Shown: in pieces, positions 44,825 to 54,167 of the stretch
Position numbering within the stretch: position 1 is the stretch's first letter
Layout: each line of letters opens with the position of its first letter
Assembly (NCBI RefSeq): GCF_001509835.1
Contig: NZ_JXTJ01000004.1
Span: 62,001-126,000 of the forward strand
Length of the DNA stretch: 64,000 nucleotides
From: Allobosea sp. WAO
Lineage (GTDB): Bacteria > Pseudomonadota > Alphaproteobacteria > Rhizobiales > Beijerinckiaceae
Direction: 5' to 3'
Notes under the pieces: model-generated
The model's input: the letters and a program-made list of their open reading frames with translations, nothing else
What the model was told of the DNA's origin: nothing
Databases searched by the model: none
Position numbers and translations under genes: made by a program

Positions 44825-45786
44825 CGCGGCTGTCGCTCGCACGGGCCGAGGAGAAGGTCGCGGGGCTCTTCGTCGAAGCAGGGGCATCGGCCGCCAATGC
44901 CGCCTCGGTAGCGCAGGCTCTGGTCGCGGCTGAGGCAGATGGCCTAAAGGGCCACGGCCTGTCGCGCGTGCCGACCTATCTCGCCATGCTGAAGTCCGGC
45001 AAGATCGACGGCCAGGCGGTGCCGACGGCACGCCAGCCCAAGCCCGGTGTGCTGGCGATCGACGCCGCCCATGGCTTTGCCTACCCGGCGATCGACCTCG
45101 CCATCGTCGAGTTGCCCGAGCTCGCGCGCCGGCAAGGCATCGTCGCGGCGCCGATCCGCCGTTCCAACCATTGCGGCGCAGCCGGGCTGCATGTCGAAAG
45201 GCTTGCCGAACAGGGGCTGGTCGCCTTGCTCTTCGCCAACACGCCGGGCGCGATCGCGCCCTGGGGCGGGGCGAAGCCGGTTTTCGGTACCAATCCGATC
45301 GCCTTCGCCGCTCCGCTCCCCGGTCGCGAGCCGCTGGTCATCGACATGGCGCTGTCCAAGGTCGCCCGCGGGCCGATCGTCGCAGCCAAGCAGAAGGGCG
45401 AGAACATCCCCGAAGGCTGGGCGCTGGACACCGCCGGCAAGCCGACGACGGATCCCGCCGCCGCACTCGCCGGCACGATGGTGCCGCTCGGCGATGCCAA
45501 GGGCGCTACGCTCGCAATGATGGTCGAGATCCTGGCCGCCGCGCTGGTCGGTACGCATTTCGCCTTTCAGGCTTCTTCCTTCCTCGACGACAAGGGCGGC
45601 CCGCCCGATACCGGCCAGCTCATCCTCGCCATCGACCCGGCGAGCATGGGCGGAAACTGGTTCGCAGAGCGCATGAAGATTTTGACGCATGCCATTGAGG
45701 AGCAGGACGGAACCAGGCTACCGGGCATGCGCCGCTACGGCCTGCGCGCGAAGGCGAAGGCCGAGGGGATCGAGGTCGATCTCTGA
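44821..45786 (+). CDS. comC: (R)-sulfolactate dehydrogenase-like enzyme (ComC; malate/L-lactate dehydrogenase family)
   Basis: 321 residues, Ldh2 fold (not the Rossmann type). Motifs: LVAAEADGLKGHGLSRVPTY with the catalytic His, RRSNHCGAAGLHVERLA, PVFGTNPIAFAAPLPG and LVIDMALSKVARGPIVAAK. In sulfolactate degraders ComC reduces sulfopyruvate to (R)-sulfolactate, so together with SlcC it changes the configuration before SuyAB acts. ATG overlaps the slcC stop. Last gene of the operon. A paralogue of the same family lies at 52490-53563 outside the cluster. Confidence 0.84.
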   Translation: MTRLSLARAEEKVAGLFVEAGASAANAASVAQALVAAEADGLKGHGLSRVPTYLAMLKSGKIDGQAVPTARQPKPGVLAIDAAHGFAYPAIDLAIVELPELARRQGIVAAPIRRSNHCGAAGLHVERLAEQGLVALLFANTPGAIAPWGGAKPVFGTNPIAFAAPLPGREPLVIDMALSKVARGPIVAAKQKGENIPEGWALDTAGKPTTDPAAALAGTMVPLGDAKGATLAMMVEILAAALVGTHFAFQASSFLDDKGGPPDTGQLILAIDPASMGGNWFAERMKILTHAIEEQDGTRLPGMRRYGLRAKAKAEGIEVDL

Positions 45787-45930
45787 CGCTCATCCGGCCG
45801 GCGCTGCGGCGACGGCCGGTTAATCGCGTGCCGTCGATTTTAGGGAACCGCGTCGCGAAACCTGAAGGTCTCTGCGCTAGTGGATCGTTCCTGCCGGCAT
45901 AGGGGGCCGGGGGAACCGTTCAGGGACGAG

Positions 45931-46365
45931 ATGAAGACGACTATGCTTGTTGCCGCGATCGCCGTGGCTTTGGCCGGATGCCAGACCACGCAGCAGGCGG
46001 CGGAGAACCTCCAGAGTAACTGGGTCGGACAGAGCGCCGATTCCTTCTTCGTCGCGAACGGCCCGCCGGTCACCGGCTTTCCGCGCGACAATGGCGGCCA
46101 AATCTACACCTGGCGCGGCGGCGAGGCGACCTCTTATCGCCCCGGCAGCTTCCAGACCCGTAGCGTGCCGACCCAGACGCTGGACGGCCGGCGCACCATG
46201 ACCACGACCACGAGCTACCAGCCGCCGCGGCAGCTTAACTATGTCTGCGAAGCCCAGATCGCGGCCGATCCGCAGGGGATCATCGAGTCGATCCGCATCA
46301 GCCGGGATACCGGCGGCATGGGCCTGTCCTTCTCGCGTTGCGCGGAACTCTTCGCGCGCGACTGA
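45931..46365 (+). CDS. Small lipoprotein
   Basis: 144 residues from ATG 45931, behind AGGGA. The signal is MKTTMLVAAIAVALAGCQTT with a lipobox LAGC, so Cys17 should carry lipid. The mature part (NWVGQSADSFFVANGPP, DNGGQIYTWRGGEATSY) holds two more cysteines (YVCEAQ, SRCAEL). The WVG-S-D-----GPP---F--DNGG-IYTWRGG pattern resembles small outer-membrane lipoproteins of alphaproteobacteria with no known role. It lies between convergent units and is likely monocistronic. Confidence 0.75.
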   Translation: MKTTMLVAAIAVALAGCQTTQQAAENLQSNWVGQSADSFFVANGPPVTGFPRDNGGQIYTWRGGEATSYRPGSFQTRSVPTQTLDGRRTMTTTTSYQPPRQLNYVCEAQIAADPQGIIESIRISRDTGGMGLSFSRCAELFARD

Positions 46366-46406
46366 CGCTGCGTCCTCGACGCGCGGATCGGGGACGGCAT
46401 GCCTCG

Positions 46407-48107
46407 CTAGACGAAGTCGAAGCGATCGACGTCGACCAGGCCCTTATCGGTGATCTTCAGATGCGGGATCACCGGCAGGGTCAGGAAGGCGACCTGCAGG
46501 AAGGGCTCGGCGAGAACCACGCCGAGGGCCTTTGCCGCCCTGCGCAGGCCCTCCAGACCATGACGGACCTCCTCGAAGGGCCGGTCGCTCATCAGCCCGG
46601 CGACGGGGAGCGCGAGCTCGGCCGTGACTTCGCCGGCTTCCGCCACGGCGAAGCCGCCGCCGAGTGCGATCAGCCGGTTCGCCGCCGCCGCCATCGAAGG
46701 TTCGTCCACGCCGACGACGCAAAGATTATGGCTGTCATGGCCGACCGAGGACGCGATGGCGCCGTGCCTCATTCCGAAGCCGTGGACGAAGCCAGTGGCG
46801 ATGCCGCCATTGCGGCCATGGCGCTCGATCACCGTGACTTTGATCGCATCCTGGGCGAGATCGGGCAGGGCGGCATCGTCCTGTTCCGGCAGGCGCATGG
46901 ACAGCCGCTCGGTGATGATGCGGCCGGGCACGACGCCAATCACCGGCGTCTCGCCGGGGCGGGCGCGGACCGTGAAATCATCCGGCGTCAGGTGGCGGCT
47001 CTTCACGCTGGAGAGGCCGACCGGTGCGACCGGCCGGCGATCGGCGAACAGCGCCTCCTTGACCAGCCTGCCGCCGGCGAAGACATGGGCAACGCGGCAG
47101 GCGGCGAGGTCTTCCACCAGCACGATGTCGGCGCGCTTGCCCGGCCCGATGAAGCCGCGGTCGAACAGGCCGAAATTGCGCGCGGCCGACAGGCTGGCAG
47201 TACGGTAGGTCGCAAGCACATCGGCGCCATGGGCGATCGCGGTGCGGATCATGAAATCGAGATGGCCTTCCTCGGCGATGTCGAGCGGGTTGCGATCGTC
47301 GGTGCAGAAGGCGAGGAAGGGCGAGGCATCGCGCGTGATCAGCGGGATCAGGGCGTGCAGGTCCTTAGAGACCGAGCCTTCGCGGATCAGGATCGCCATG
47401 CCCTTGGCGAGCTTCTCTCGCGCTTCGTCGAGCGTCGTCGTCTCATGGTCGGTGCGGATGCCGGCGGCGAGATAGCCGTTCAGGTCCTTGCCGCGGACCA
47501 GCGGCGCATGCCCGTCGATATGGCGTTCCGAGAAGGCCGCGAGCTTGGCGAGGCAGCCGGGATCGCGATGCAGCACGCCTGGAAAGTTCATGAACTCGGC
47601 GAGGCCGATCACTTGCGGATGGTTCATGAACGGCGCGAGGTCGCCGGCCTCGAGCGCCGCGCCAGCCGTTTCCAGATGCGTCGCCGGCACACAGCTCGAC
47701 AGCTGGACGCGCAGATCCATCCGCATCGCCTGCGCGCAGGCGAGGAAATAGCGGATTCCCTCGACGCCCAGCACGTTCGCGATCTCGTGCGGATCGCAGA
47801 TCGCGGTGGTGACGCCATGCGGCAGGACACAGCGCTCGAATTCGAGCGGCGTCACCAGCGAGGATTCGACATGCAGATGCGTGTCGATGAAACCGGGGAC
47901 GGCGACCAGCCCCTTCGCGTCGAAGACCGCCTTGCCTTCATAACGGCCATGGGCGCCGACGATCGTGTCGCCGCAGAGCGCGATATCGGTCTCGACGAGG
48001 TCGCCCCCGACGAGGTCGAGCAGTTTTGCGCCATGGATGACGAGGTCGGCCGGTTCATCCCCACGGCCTTGCGCGATCCGGTGGGCGAGGGTGGCTGCGT
48101 CGGTCAT
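46407..48107 (-). CDS. ade: Adenine deaminase
   Basis: Converts adenine to hypoxanthine; purine salvage; cytosol. 566 residues, full length for the Ade family. The amidohydrolase metal site is [17 protein letters not shown] (about 72-88) and the catalytic region [24 protein letters not shown]-type [22 protein letters not shown] and [20 protein letters not shown] are family-specific. The C-terminal domain has [20 protein letters not shown] and [16 protein letters not shown]. It stands divergent from the metallohydrolase at 48197. Confidence 0.94.
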   Translation of the reverse strand: MTDAATLAHRIAQGRGDEPADLVIHGAKLLDLVGGDLVETDIALCGDTIVGAHGRYEGKAVFDAKGLVAVPGFIDTHLHVESSLVTPLEFERCVLPHGVTTAICDPHEIANVLGVEGIRYFLACAQAMRMDLRVQLSSCVPATHLETAGAALEAGDLAPFMNHPQVIGLAEFMNFPGVLHRDPGCLAKLAAFSERHIDGHAPLVRGKDLNGYLAAGIRTDHETTTLDEAREKLAKGMAILIREGSVSKDLHALIPLITRDASPFLAFCTDDRNPLDIAEEGHLDFMIRTAIAHGADVLATYRTASLSAARNFGLFDRGFIGPGKRADIVLVEDLAACRVAHVFAGGRLVKEALFADRRPVAPVGLSSVKSRHLTPDDFTVRARPGETPVIGVVPGRIITERLSMRLPEQDDAALPDLAQDAIKVTVIERHGRNGGIATGFVHGFGMRHGAIASSVGHDSHNLCVVGVDEPSMAAAANRLIALGGGFAVAEAGEVTAELALPVAGLMSDRPFEEVRHGLEGLRRAAKALGVVLAEPFLQVAFLTLPVIPHLKITDKGLVDVDRFDFV

Positions 48108-48196
48108 GGCTGGGTCCTCCGCGTGCGGTTCGGCTTGGCGGCTTCATCTCGCCGTCCTAGACAGGCGCTGTCCAGATGCCTTTCGCGGAGACCGCC

Positions 48197-48895
48197 ATGC
48201 AGCTCACCTGGTTCGGCCATTCGGCCTTTCGCCTCGACCTGCCTCAGACCTCGATTCTGATCGATCCGTTCTTCACCGGCAATCCGTCCTTCGAGGGCGA
48301 TGCGGCAGCGGCGGCCAAGGGCGTCAGCCACATCGTTATCACCCATGGCCATGGCGACCATGTCGGCGACGCGCTCAGCATTGCCGAGGCGAACGATGCC
48401 ACGGTGATCAGCAATTACGACCTTTGCATGCATCTCGCCTCCAAGGGCCTGAAGAAGTTCGAGCCGATGAACACCGGCGGCACGGTCGATCTCGGCGCCT
48501 TCTCGGTCAGCCTCGTCCGCGCCGATCACTCGGCCGGGATGGGCGAGGCCGGCGTCGTTGTACCCGTAGGCAGCCCCAATGGCGCCATCATCAAGGCGGC
48601 CGGCGAGAAGACGCTCTGGCACATGGGCGATACCGACATCTTCTCGGATATGGCGCTGATTTCCGAGATGCACGGCGTCGAAGTCTGCATCTGCCCGGTT
48701 GGCGACCGCTTCACCATGGGCGGCAAGGCTGCTGCCTTGGCGATGACCCGGTTCGTCAAGCCGAAGCTGGCGATTCCCTGCCATTACGGCACGTTCCCGA
48801 TCATCGATCAGAGCGCTTCGGCCTTCGTCTCGGCGATGGCGGGCAGCGGCATCGAGGTGCTGGTGCCGCAGAAGGGCAAGGCGGTCGCGGTCTGA
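48197..48895 (+). CDS. UPF0173-type metallo-beta-lactamase-fold hydrolase
   Basis: 232 residues from ATG 48197, preceded by GCGGAG. It begins [20 protein letters not shown], then [15 protein letters not shown], the metal-binding [44 protein letters not shown] and [12 protein letters not shown], with the five metal ligands in place. These proteins are widespread, often annotated only as metal-dependent hydrolase; the substrate is unknown. It lies alone, divergent from ade, upstream of gatC. Confidence 0.9.
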   Translation: MQLTWFGHSAFRLDLPQTSILIDPFFTGNPSFEGDAAAAAKGVSHIVITHGHGDHVGDALSIAEANDATVISNYDLCMHLASKGLKKFEPMNTGGTVDLGAFSVSLVRADHSAGMGEAGVVVPVGSPNGAIIKAAGEKTLWHMGDTDIFSDMALISEMHGVEVCICPVGDRFTMGGKAAALAMTRFVKPKLAIPCHYGTFPIIDQSASAFVSAMAGSGIEVLVPQKGKAVAV

Positions 48896-48949
48896 GGCGC
48901 CGCCGCCGTTGCGGCTGTCGGAATTCATCGTCGGCTTCACAGCTCTTCG

Positions 48950-48994
48950 TTGGTTTCCGGCGCCGCGCGGCTTTGCCGCTTGCCCGGAATGACG
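48950..48994. repeat. Partial copy of the CCGGAATGACG intergenic repeat
   Basis: CCGGAATGACG at 48984-48994 is identical to the right arm of the composite element at 12800-12905, and the preceding GCGCGGCTTTGCCGC is the same kind of inner palindrome. The left arm is degenerate (TTTCCGG), so this is a decayed copy. Confidence 0.5.
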
Positions 48995-49092
48995 GCAGGT
49001 TCCGGCGGATGTGTTGCGAGCCGCCGATGGGCGCCGTATAGCCGCGGGGTAGCAGACCTATCCAAGACTGCCCGAAGTTCAGGAGCCCGCCC

Positions 49093-49380
49093 ATGTCGGT
49101 CGACGCCGCCACCGTCAAACGCGTCGCACATCTCTCGCGCATCGCCGTCGAGGATGCTGATGTCGCGAAGCTGCAAGGCGAGCTCAACGCCATTCTCGGC
49201 TTCGTCGAGCAGCTCAACGAGGTCGATGTCGCCGGCGTCGAGCCGATGACCTCGGTAACGCCTATGGCGATGAAGAAGCGCCAGGACGTCGTCAACGACG
49301 GCGAGATCGCCAAGACGATCGTCGCCAACGCCCCCGCCTCCGAGGACGATTATTTCATGGTGCCGAAGGTCATCGAGTAA
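49093..49380 (+). CDS. gatC: Aspartyl/glutamyl-tRNA amidotransferase subunit C
   Basis: 95 residues, the normal GatC size. Starts [20 protein letters not shown], then [20 protein letters not shown] and [17 protein letters not shown], ending [30 protein letters not shown] (quoted in part). GatC holds GatA and GatB together so that misacylated Glu-tRNA(Gln) and Asp-tRNA(Asn) are amidated. gatA follows 99 bases downstream. An AGGAGCCCGCCC region precedes ATG 49093. Confidence 0.96.
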   Translation: MSVDAATVKRVAHLSRIAVEDADVAKLQGELNAILGFVEQLNEVDVAGVEPMTSVTPMAMKKRQDVVNDGEIAKTIVANAPASEDDYFMVPKVIE

Positions 49381-49479
49381 GGCGCGCGCTCGCCGGCGCG
49401 GCGAGCCCTGCGAGGCGGACCAGCCCTCGCGCCCGTACTGACGAAACGCCCGACAGCCCAGTTTTTCGGATTTTCCATC

Positions 49480-50994
49480 GTGACTGATCTCACCCACCTG
49501 ACCCTGACCGAAGCCCGCGATGGGCTGAAGGCCAAGAGCTTCTCCGCCACCGAGCTCGCCAAGGCGCATGTCGCCGCTGTCGAGCAGGCGCGGGCGCTCA
49601 ACGCCTATGTGCTGGAGACCCCGGAGCAGGCGCTGAAGCAGGCTGCCGCCTCCGATGCGCGGCTGGCCAAGGGCGAGGCCGGGCCGCTCGAAGGCCTGCC
49701 GCTCGGCATCAAGGACCTGTTCGCGACGCAAGGCGTGCGCACCACCGCCTGCTCGAAGATCCTCGGCAATTTCGTGCCGGCCTATGAATCGACCGTCTCG
49801 AGCCAGCTCTGGCGCGATGGCGCGGTGATGCTCGGCAAGCTCAACAATGACGAGTTCGCCATGGGCTCGTCGAACGAGACCTCGGCCTTTGGACCGGTGG
49901 TGAACCCCTGGCGCCGTGAAGGCTCGAATGTCGGTGCGGGTGCGGCCGGCAGTGTCGAGGGCAATCACCTCGTTCCCGGTGGCTCCTCCGGCGGTTCGGC
50001 CGCGGCCGTCGCCGCGCATCTGTGCCTCGCCGCGACCGCGACCGATACCGGCGGCTCGATCCGCCAGCCGGCCGCCTTCACCGGCACGGTCGGCATCAAG
50101 CCGACCTATGGCCGCTGCTCGCGCTGGGGCATCGTCGCCTTCGCGTCCTCGCTCGACCAGGCCGGGCCGATCGGCAAGACGGTGCGCGACTGCGCCGTGA
50201 TGCTGCGCTCCATGGCCGGGCACGACCCGAAGGACACGACCTCGGTTGACCAGCCGGTGCCGGACTACGAGGCTTCCGTCGGTCGCTCGGTCAAGGGCAT
50301 GAAGATCGGCATTCCCAAGGAGTACCGCATCGACGGCATCTCGCCGGAGATCGAGGCACTCTGGCAGCAGGGCATCGCCTGGCTGAAGGCCGCCGGAGCC
50401 GAGATCGTGGAGATCTCGCTGCCGCACACCAAATACGCGCTACCGGCCTACTACATCGTCGCACCGGCCGAGGCCTCTTCGAACCTCGCTCGCTATGACG
50501 GCGTGCGCTACGGCCTGCGCGAGCCCGGCCGCGACATCGTCGAGATGTACGAGAAGACCCGCGCCGCCGGCTTCGGCGCCGAGGTCAAGCGCCGCATCAT
50601 GATCGGCACCTATGTGCTCTCGTCGGGCTATTACGACGCCTATTACCTGCGCGCCCAGAAGGTCCGCACGCTGATCAAGCGCGATTTCGAAGAGGCCTAT
50701 GCCTCGGGGATCGACGCGGTGCTGACGCCGGCGACGCCGTCGGCCGCGTTCGGCATCGGCGAGAAGGGCTCGGCTGACCCGGTCGAGATGTATCTCAACG
50801 ACATCTTCACGGTGACGGTGAACATGGCGGGCCTGCCGGGCATCGCCGTGCCTGCTGGCCTCGACAGCCAGGGCCTGCCGCTGGGCCTGCAGCTGATCGG
50901 CCGCCCCTTCGACGAGGAGACGCTGTTCTCGCTCGGCGAGGTGATCGAGCAGGCAGCCGGGCGTTTGGCCATCGGCGAGCGCTGGTGGGCCTGA
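49480..50994 (+). CDS. gatA: Aspartyl/glutamyl-tRNA amidotransferase subunit A
   Basis: Releases ammonia from glutamine for the transamidosome, 504 residues from GTG 49480. The amidase signature is intact: catalytic Lys in [11 protein letters not shown] (about 78), [13 protein letters not shown] (about 167-179) and [15 protein letters not shown] with the nucleophilic Ser (near 193). [20 protein letters not shown] is GatA-specific. gatB does not follow; a PhzF gene begins 118 bases later, so gatB must be elsewhere. No classical ribosome site is seen before the GTG. Confidence 0.96.
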   Translation: MTDLTHLTLTEARDGLKAKSFSATELAKAHVAAVEQARALNAYVLETPEQALKQAAASDARLAKGEAGPLEGLPLGIKDLFATQGVRTTACSKILGNFVPAYESTVSSQLWRDGAVMLGKLNNDEFAMGSSNETSAFGPVVNPWRREGSNVGAGAAGSVEGNHLVPGGSSGGSAAAVAAHLCLAATATDTGGSIRQPAAFTGTVGIKPTYGRCSRWGIVAFASSLDQAGPIGKTVRDCAVMLRSMAGHDPKDTTSVDQPVPDYEASVGRSVKGMKIGIPKEYRIDGISPEIEALWQQGIAWLKAAGAEIVEISLPHTKYALPAYYIVAPAEASSNLARYDGVRYGLREPGRDIVEMYEKTRAAGFGAEVKRRIMIGTYVLSSGYYDAYYLRAQKVRTLIKRDFEEAYASGIDAVLTPATPSAAFGIGEKGSADPVEMYLNDIFTVTVNMAGLPGIAVPAGLDSQGLPLGLQLIGRPFDEETLFSLGEVIEQAAGRLAIGERWWA

Positions 50995-51112
50995 CCGACT
51001 TCTGACATCGGGCGGGCGCGGGCTGATCGGTCGCATTCCGAATCCTGATTTCCCGCGCGCGCACGCCGGTGGCAGTCTCCGTGCAACCTGATCGGGCTGC
51101 CGGAGAACCGCC

Positions 51113-52000
51113 ATGCCGAATTATCCCTATGAGACCGTCGACGTCTTCACCGACCGGCGCTTCGGCGGCAATCAGCTCGCGGTCTTCACCGATGCGCGCG
51201 GCATGTCCGACGCCGAGATGCAGGCGCTCGCGGCCGAGATGAACTACAGCGAGACGACCTTCGTCCTGCCGCCGAGCGATCCGGCGAACACCGCCCGGGT
51301 CCGCATCTTCCATCGCACCGCCGAAATGCCCTTCGCCGGCCACCCCAATGTCGGAACGGCATGCGTGCTCGCGGCCCATGGCCGCGATCGCGACGGTCTG
51401 TTGCTGTTCGAGGAGATGGCGGGGCTCGTCGAGGTCAAGGTGGCGCGCGATGCCGCCGGGCTGGTGACCGGCGCCACCATCGCCGCGCCGCAGCCGCTCT
51501 CGCTCGGCCTGACGCTGCCGGTCGATGCGATCGCAGCCTGCGTCGGGCTCGCCCCGGAGGATATCCTCGTCAGCCGCCACCAGCCGCAGCAGGCCTCGGT
51601 CGGCGTCAAGTTCGTGCTGGTCGAGATCAGGCCAGAGGCGCTCGCCCGCGCAACGCCGGACATCAACGCCTACCGTAGGCTCGAGCGTGCGAACCCCGCG
51701 CTCGAGGGCCGGCTGTCCCTGTTCCTCTATGCCTGGGACGGCGGCAACGCTCGCGCCCGGATGTTCGCGCCGCTCGCCGGCACCTGGGAGGACCCGGCGA
51801 CTGGCAGCGCCAGCGCGACGCTGGCAGCGCTGACATTGTCGCTCGGAAGCGAGGACGCGGTCGCCTTCGAGATCACCCAAGGTGTCGAGATGGGGCGACC
51901 GAGCCTGCTGCATGTCGCTGCGCGGCGGGTCGACGGCGAGATCCGCGCGACCGTGGGCGGCGGCTGCGTACCGGTGCTGCGCGGCGAAGCGACGCTGTGA
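51113..52000 (+). CDS. PhzF-family isomerase-like protein
   Basis: 295 residues. Diaminopimelate-epimerase-like fold: VDVFTDRRFGGNQLAVF, the catalytic Glu in MNYSETTFVLPPS (about 46), AEMPFAGHPNVGTACVLA and LAGTWEDPATGSASATLAAL. Named after the phenazine enzyme, but most members, like this one, stand outside phenazine clusters and have no known substrate. ATG 51113 follows GGAGAACC. A perfect hairpin follows the stop. Confidence 0.9.
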   Translation: MPNYPYETVDVFTDRRFGGNQLAVFTDARGMSDAEMQALAAEMNYSETTFVLPPSDPANTARVRIFHRTAEMPFAGHPNVGTACVLAAHGRDRDGLLLFEEMAGLVEVKVARDAAGLVTGATIAAPQPLSLGLTLPVDAIAACVGLAPEDILVSRHQPQQASVGVKFVLVEIRPEALARATPDINAYRRLERANPALEGRLSLFLYAWDGGNARARMFAPLAGTWEDPATGSASATLAALTLSLGSEDAVAFEITQGVEMGRPSLLHVAARRVDGEIRATVGGGCVPVLRGEATL

Positions 52001-52012
52001 GCAAGGCGCGTC

Positions 52013-52035
52013 ATGCTCGGGCTTGACCCGAGCAT
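52013..52035. terminator. Hairpin repeat after phzF
   Basis: ATGCTCGGG (52013-52021) and CCCGAGCAT (52027-52035) form a perfect 9-bp stem with CTTGA as loop, 13 bases after the phzF stop. The 'atgctcgggcttgacccgagcat' element is a common dispersed alphaproteobacterial repeat. It lacks a T-run but sits where a terminator is expected between convergent genes. Confidence 0.55.
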
Positions 52036-52120
52036 CTCAGGCCGGATGAGCTTCCGATTGGCGTCTTCTCGTCCTGGGTTTCTCGGGTCTGCGCTTCGCT
52101 TCGCCCGAGAGTAGGGGCTG

Positions 52121-52483
52121 TCAGCCGCTCAAACCCAGTTCTGCACGCAGCTTGCGCGTCAGCCCGGCAGCGACCAGCCGATGGCTCTCGCGCAGATAGT
52201 CGCGAAAGGCATCGTCCGGCAGGCTCTCATCGGAGAAGCGCTGGATCCACTTCATGCCGCGCGAGGCGAGATAGGGCGCCGGACGGCACCCGGGCGCATC
52301 GCGCAGCATCTCATAGGCCATGGGCGAGCACTTGAACGAGACGAAGAGGGTCCCGTCGGCCTCGTCGCGGCCGAGCGCGAAGACCTTGCCGCCGACCTTC
52401 CAGACATCGGCGCCACCCCATTGCACGACATGGGTCGTCGCTGGCAGGGCGGCGCAGAAGGCGTTGTACTCGGCGAGGGTCAT
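52121..52483 (-). CDS. MmcQ/YjbR family protein
   Basis: 120 residues. CyaY-like double-wing fold: MTLAEYNAFCAALPATTHVV, WGGADVWKVGGKVFALGRD, FVSFKCSPMAYEMLRDAPGC, PAPYLASRGMKWIQRF and the C-terminal LRESHRLVAAGLTRKLRAEL. MmcQ/YjbR proteins are annotated as possible DNA-binding proteins; the role is not known. It starts six bases after the stop of the dehydrogenase gene on the same strand and is probably co-transcribed with it. Confidence 0.88.
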   Translation of the reverse strand: MTLAEYNAFCAALPATTHVVQWGGADVWKVGGKVFALGRDEADGTLFVSFKCSPMAYEMLRDAPGCRPAPYLASRGMKWIQRFSDESLPDDAFRDYLRESHRLVAAGLTRKLRAELGLSG

Positions 52484-52489
52484 GCCGCC

Positions 52490-53563
52490 TCAGAAGCTCT
52501 CGGCGTCGATGCCGTGGCGCTTGGCGGCAGCGACGATCTGCGACCAGGTTTCGTCGTCGAGCGGGATGCCATCACGCTGCCGTTCGATCCGGGTCGCGCG
52601 CTCCTTGTCGCCCGGCGCCAGCACCGGCGCCGCCGGATCCTGCGGCGCGGCGGCGCGCACGAATGCAAGATAGCTCTCGATGCGCTTGCGGCGCAGGCTC
52701 GCGTCGGGCTCGAGGCGGGCAGGGTCGATCAGCACGCCGAAGAGCGAGTTGATGATCCAGCTGCGGTGCGGCTTCTCGTCGATGCGGGCGGCGCCCATCA
52801 GCCCGGCCGAGAGCAGCTCGGCGACCAGCGAGAGGCCGGCGCCCTTATGGTCGCCGAAGGGCAGCAGCGCGCCGAGCGGCAGGTCGGGAATGGCGTGCTG
52901 GAAGACGTGCTTGGGGTCGGTCGTCGGGCGGCCCTCGCCGTCGATGATGTAATCCTCCGGCACCGGCACGCCCTTGTTGAGCGCGACGCGGGCCTTGCCA
53001 TGGGCCATGCGGCTGGTGGCGAAATCGAGGATGATCGGATCGTTCTCGGGCACCGGGATGCCGATCGCGTGCGGGTTGGTGCCGAAGCGCGCTTCCTTCG
53101 CGGCATAGGGCGCAACGATCGGCGGGCGGCCGGCGACATTGACCCAGAACAGCGAGATCAGCCCCGCCGCCGCCGCGACCTCCGCGTAATGACCGATGCG
53201 GCCGATATGGTGGGCGTCGAGCAGGTTCAGGATGGCGACGCCGCCGGCCTGCGCGATGGTGATGCCGCGCTCCACGGCATCACGGGCCGTCGGCTGGCCG
53301 AGCGCGACATTGCCGTCGGCGATCAGGAACGGCCCGGCCTCGATGCGGATCGACAGCTTCGATTCCGGCTTCAGATTGCCGTCGGCGAGCGAGTTGAAAT
53401 AGAGCGGCAGCATGCCGACGCCGTGGCTGTCATGGCCGCTGAGATTGGCGAGCACGAGATGCTCGGCCGTCTCCCGGGCCTCGGTCTCGCTCCAGCCAGC
53501 GGCGGTGATCATGGCGGCGGTGAGGGCGCGGAGTGCTTCGGGCCGGTGCAGGCGATAGGTCAT
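52490..53563 (-). CDS. Ldh2-family (malate/L-lactate/ureidoglycolate-type) dehydrogenase
   Basis: 357 residues from ATG 53563. Fold and motifs as for ComC: LANLSGHDSHGVGMLPLYF with the active-site His, LLDAHHIGRIGHYAEVAAAA, RFGTNPHAIGIPVPEND, LDFATSRMAHGKARVALNKG, LPFGDHKGAGLSLVAELLSAG. Length and the GHDSHGVGMLP start are nearer the malate/ureidoglycolate branch than ComC. The substrate is not determined. It pairs with the MmcQ gene, not with the sulfolactate operon. Confidence 0.88.
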   Translation of the reverse strand: MTYRLHRPEALRALTAAMITAAGWSETEARETAEHLVLANLSGHDSHGVGMLPLYFNSLADGNLKPESKLSIRIEAGPFLIADGNVALGQPTARDAVERGITIAQAGGVAILNLLDAHHIGRIGHYAEVAAAAGLISLFWVNVAGRPPIVAPYAAKEARFGTNPHAIGIPVPENDPIILDFATSRMAHGKARVALNKGVPVPEDYIIDGEGRPTTDPKHVFQHAIPDLPLGALLPFGDHKGAGLSLVAELLSAGLMGAARIDEKPHRSWIINSLFGVLIDPARLEPDASLRRKRIESYLAFVRAAAPQDPAAPVLAPGDKERATRIERQRDGIPLDDETWSQIVAAAKRHGIDAESF

Positions 53564-53757
53564 GGCGGCTTCTGGTCGGTATCCGGAAAAGGGAGATGAA
53601 GCGCCACAGTGCACGGGCAGCGATGCCGCGCAATGCACCAAGGTGAATTGGCGTGGCGGCGCCGGCGCATCTCGACGTTGCGTTCACCAATCCCTATGTT
53701 GCGGGATGCAATCCTGTTTTCACCGGACCTTGAATCCGGTCGAGGAGGGACGAGGGA

Positions 53758-54153
53758 ATGTTCTCGATACCTGGTTTGAAAGTGGTCTCGCTGACCGATG
53801 CCGCTGCGGCGCGCATTCGCGAGATCATGGCGCAATCGGCCAATGACGATGCGGGGGCGCCCGCGCTCGGGCTGCGCGTCGGCGTCAAGAAGGGCGGCTG
53901 CGCCGGCATGGAATACACCTTCGAGGTCGCGCGCGAAGCCAAGAAGGGCGACGAGGTTGTGACCGAGAAGGGCGCGACCGTGGTCGTCGACGGCAAGGCC
54001 GTGCTGTTCCTGCTGGGTACCGAGCTCGATTTCAGGACGGACCGCTTCTCGTCGACCTTCGTCTTCAACAATCCCAATCAGGTCTCGGCCTGCGGCTGCG
54101 GCGAATCGGTCGAGATCAAGCCGCGGGCGGAGAGTGCAGTCGCGGCGCAGTAG
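53758..54153 (+). CDS. A-type iron-sulfur carrier (IscA/SufA/ErpA family)
   Basis: 131 residues. HesB fold: LTDAAAARIREIMAQSAND, LRVGVKKGGCAGMEYTFEVA with the first conserved Cys, and the C-terminal pair in VSACGCGES; three cysteines in all. This family passes Fe-S clusters to target enzymes. The longer N-terminus and tail fit the SufA branch of Rhizobiales, but no suf genes are adjacent. A strong GAGGAGGGACGAGGG stretch precedes ATG 53758. Confidence 0.92.
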   Translation: MFSIPGLKVVSLTDAAAARIREIMAQSANDDAGAPALGLRVGVKKGGCAGMEYTFEVAREAKKGDEVVTEKGATVVVDGKAVLFLLGTELDFRTDRFSSTFVFNNPNQVSACGCGESVEIKPRAESAVAAQ

Positions 54154-54167
54154 CGCCCGGGCGGCCC

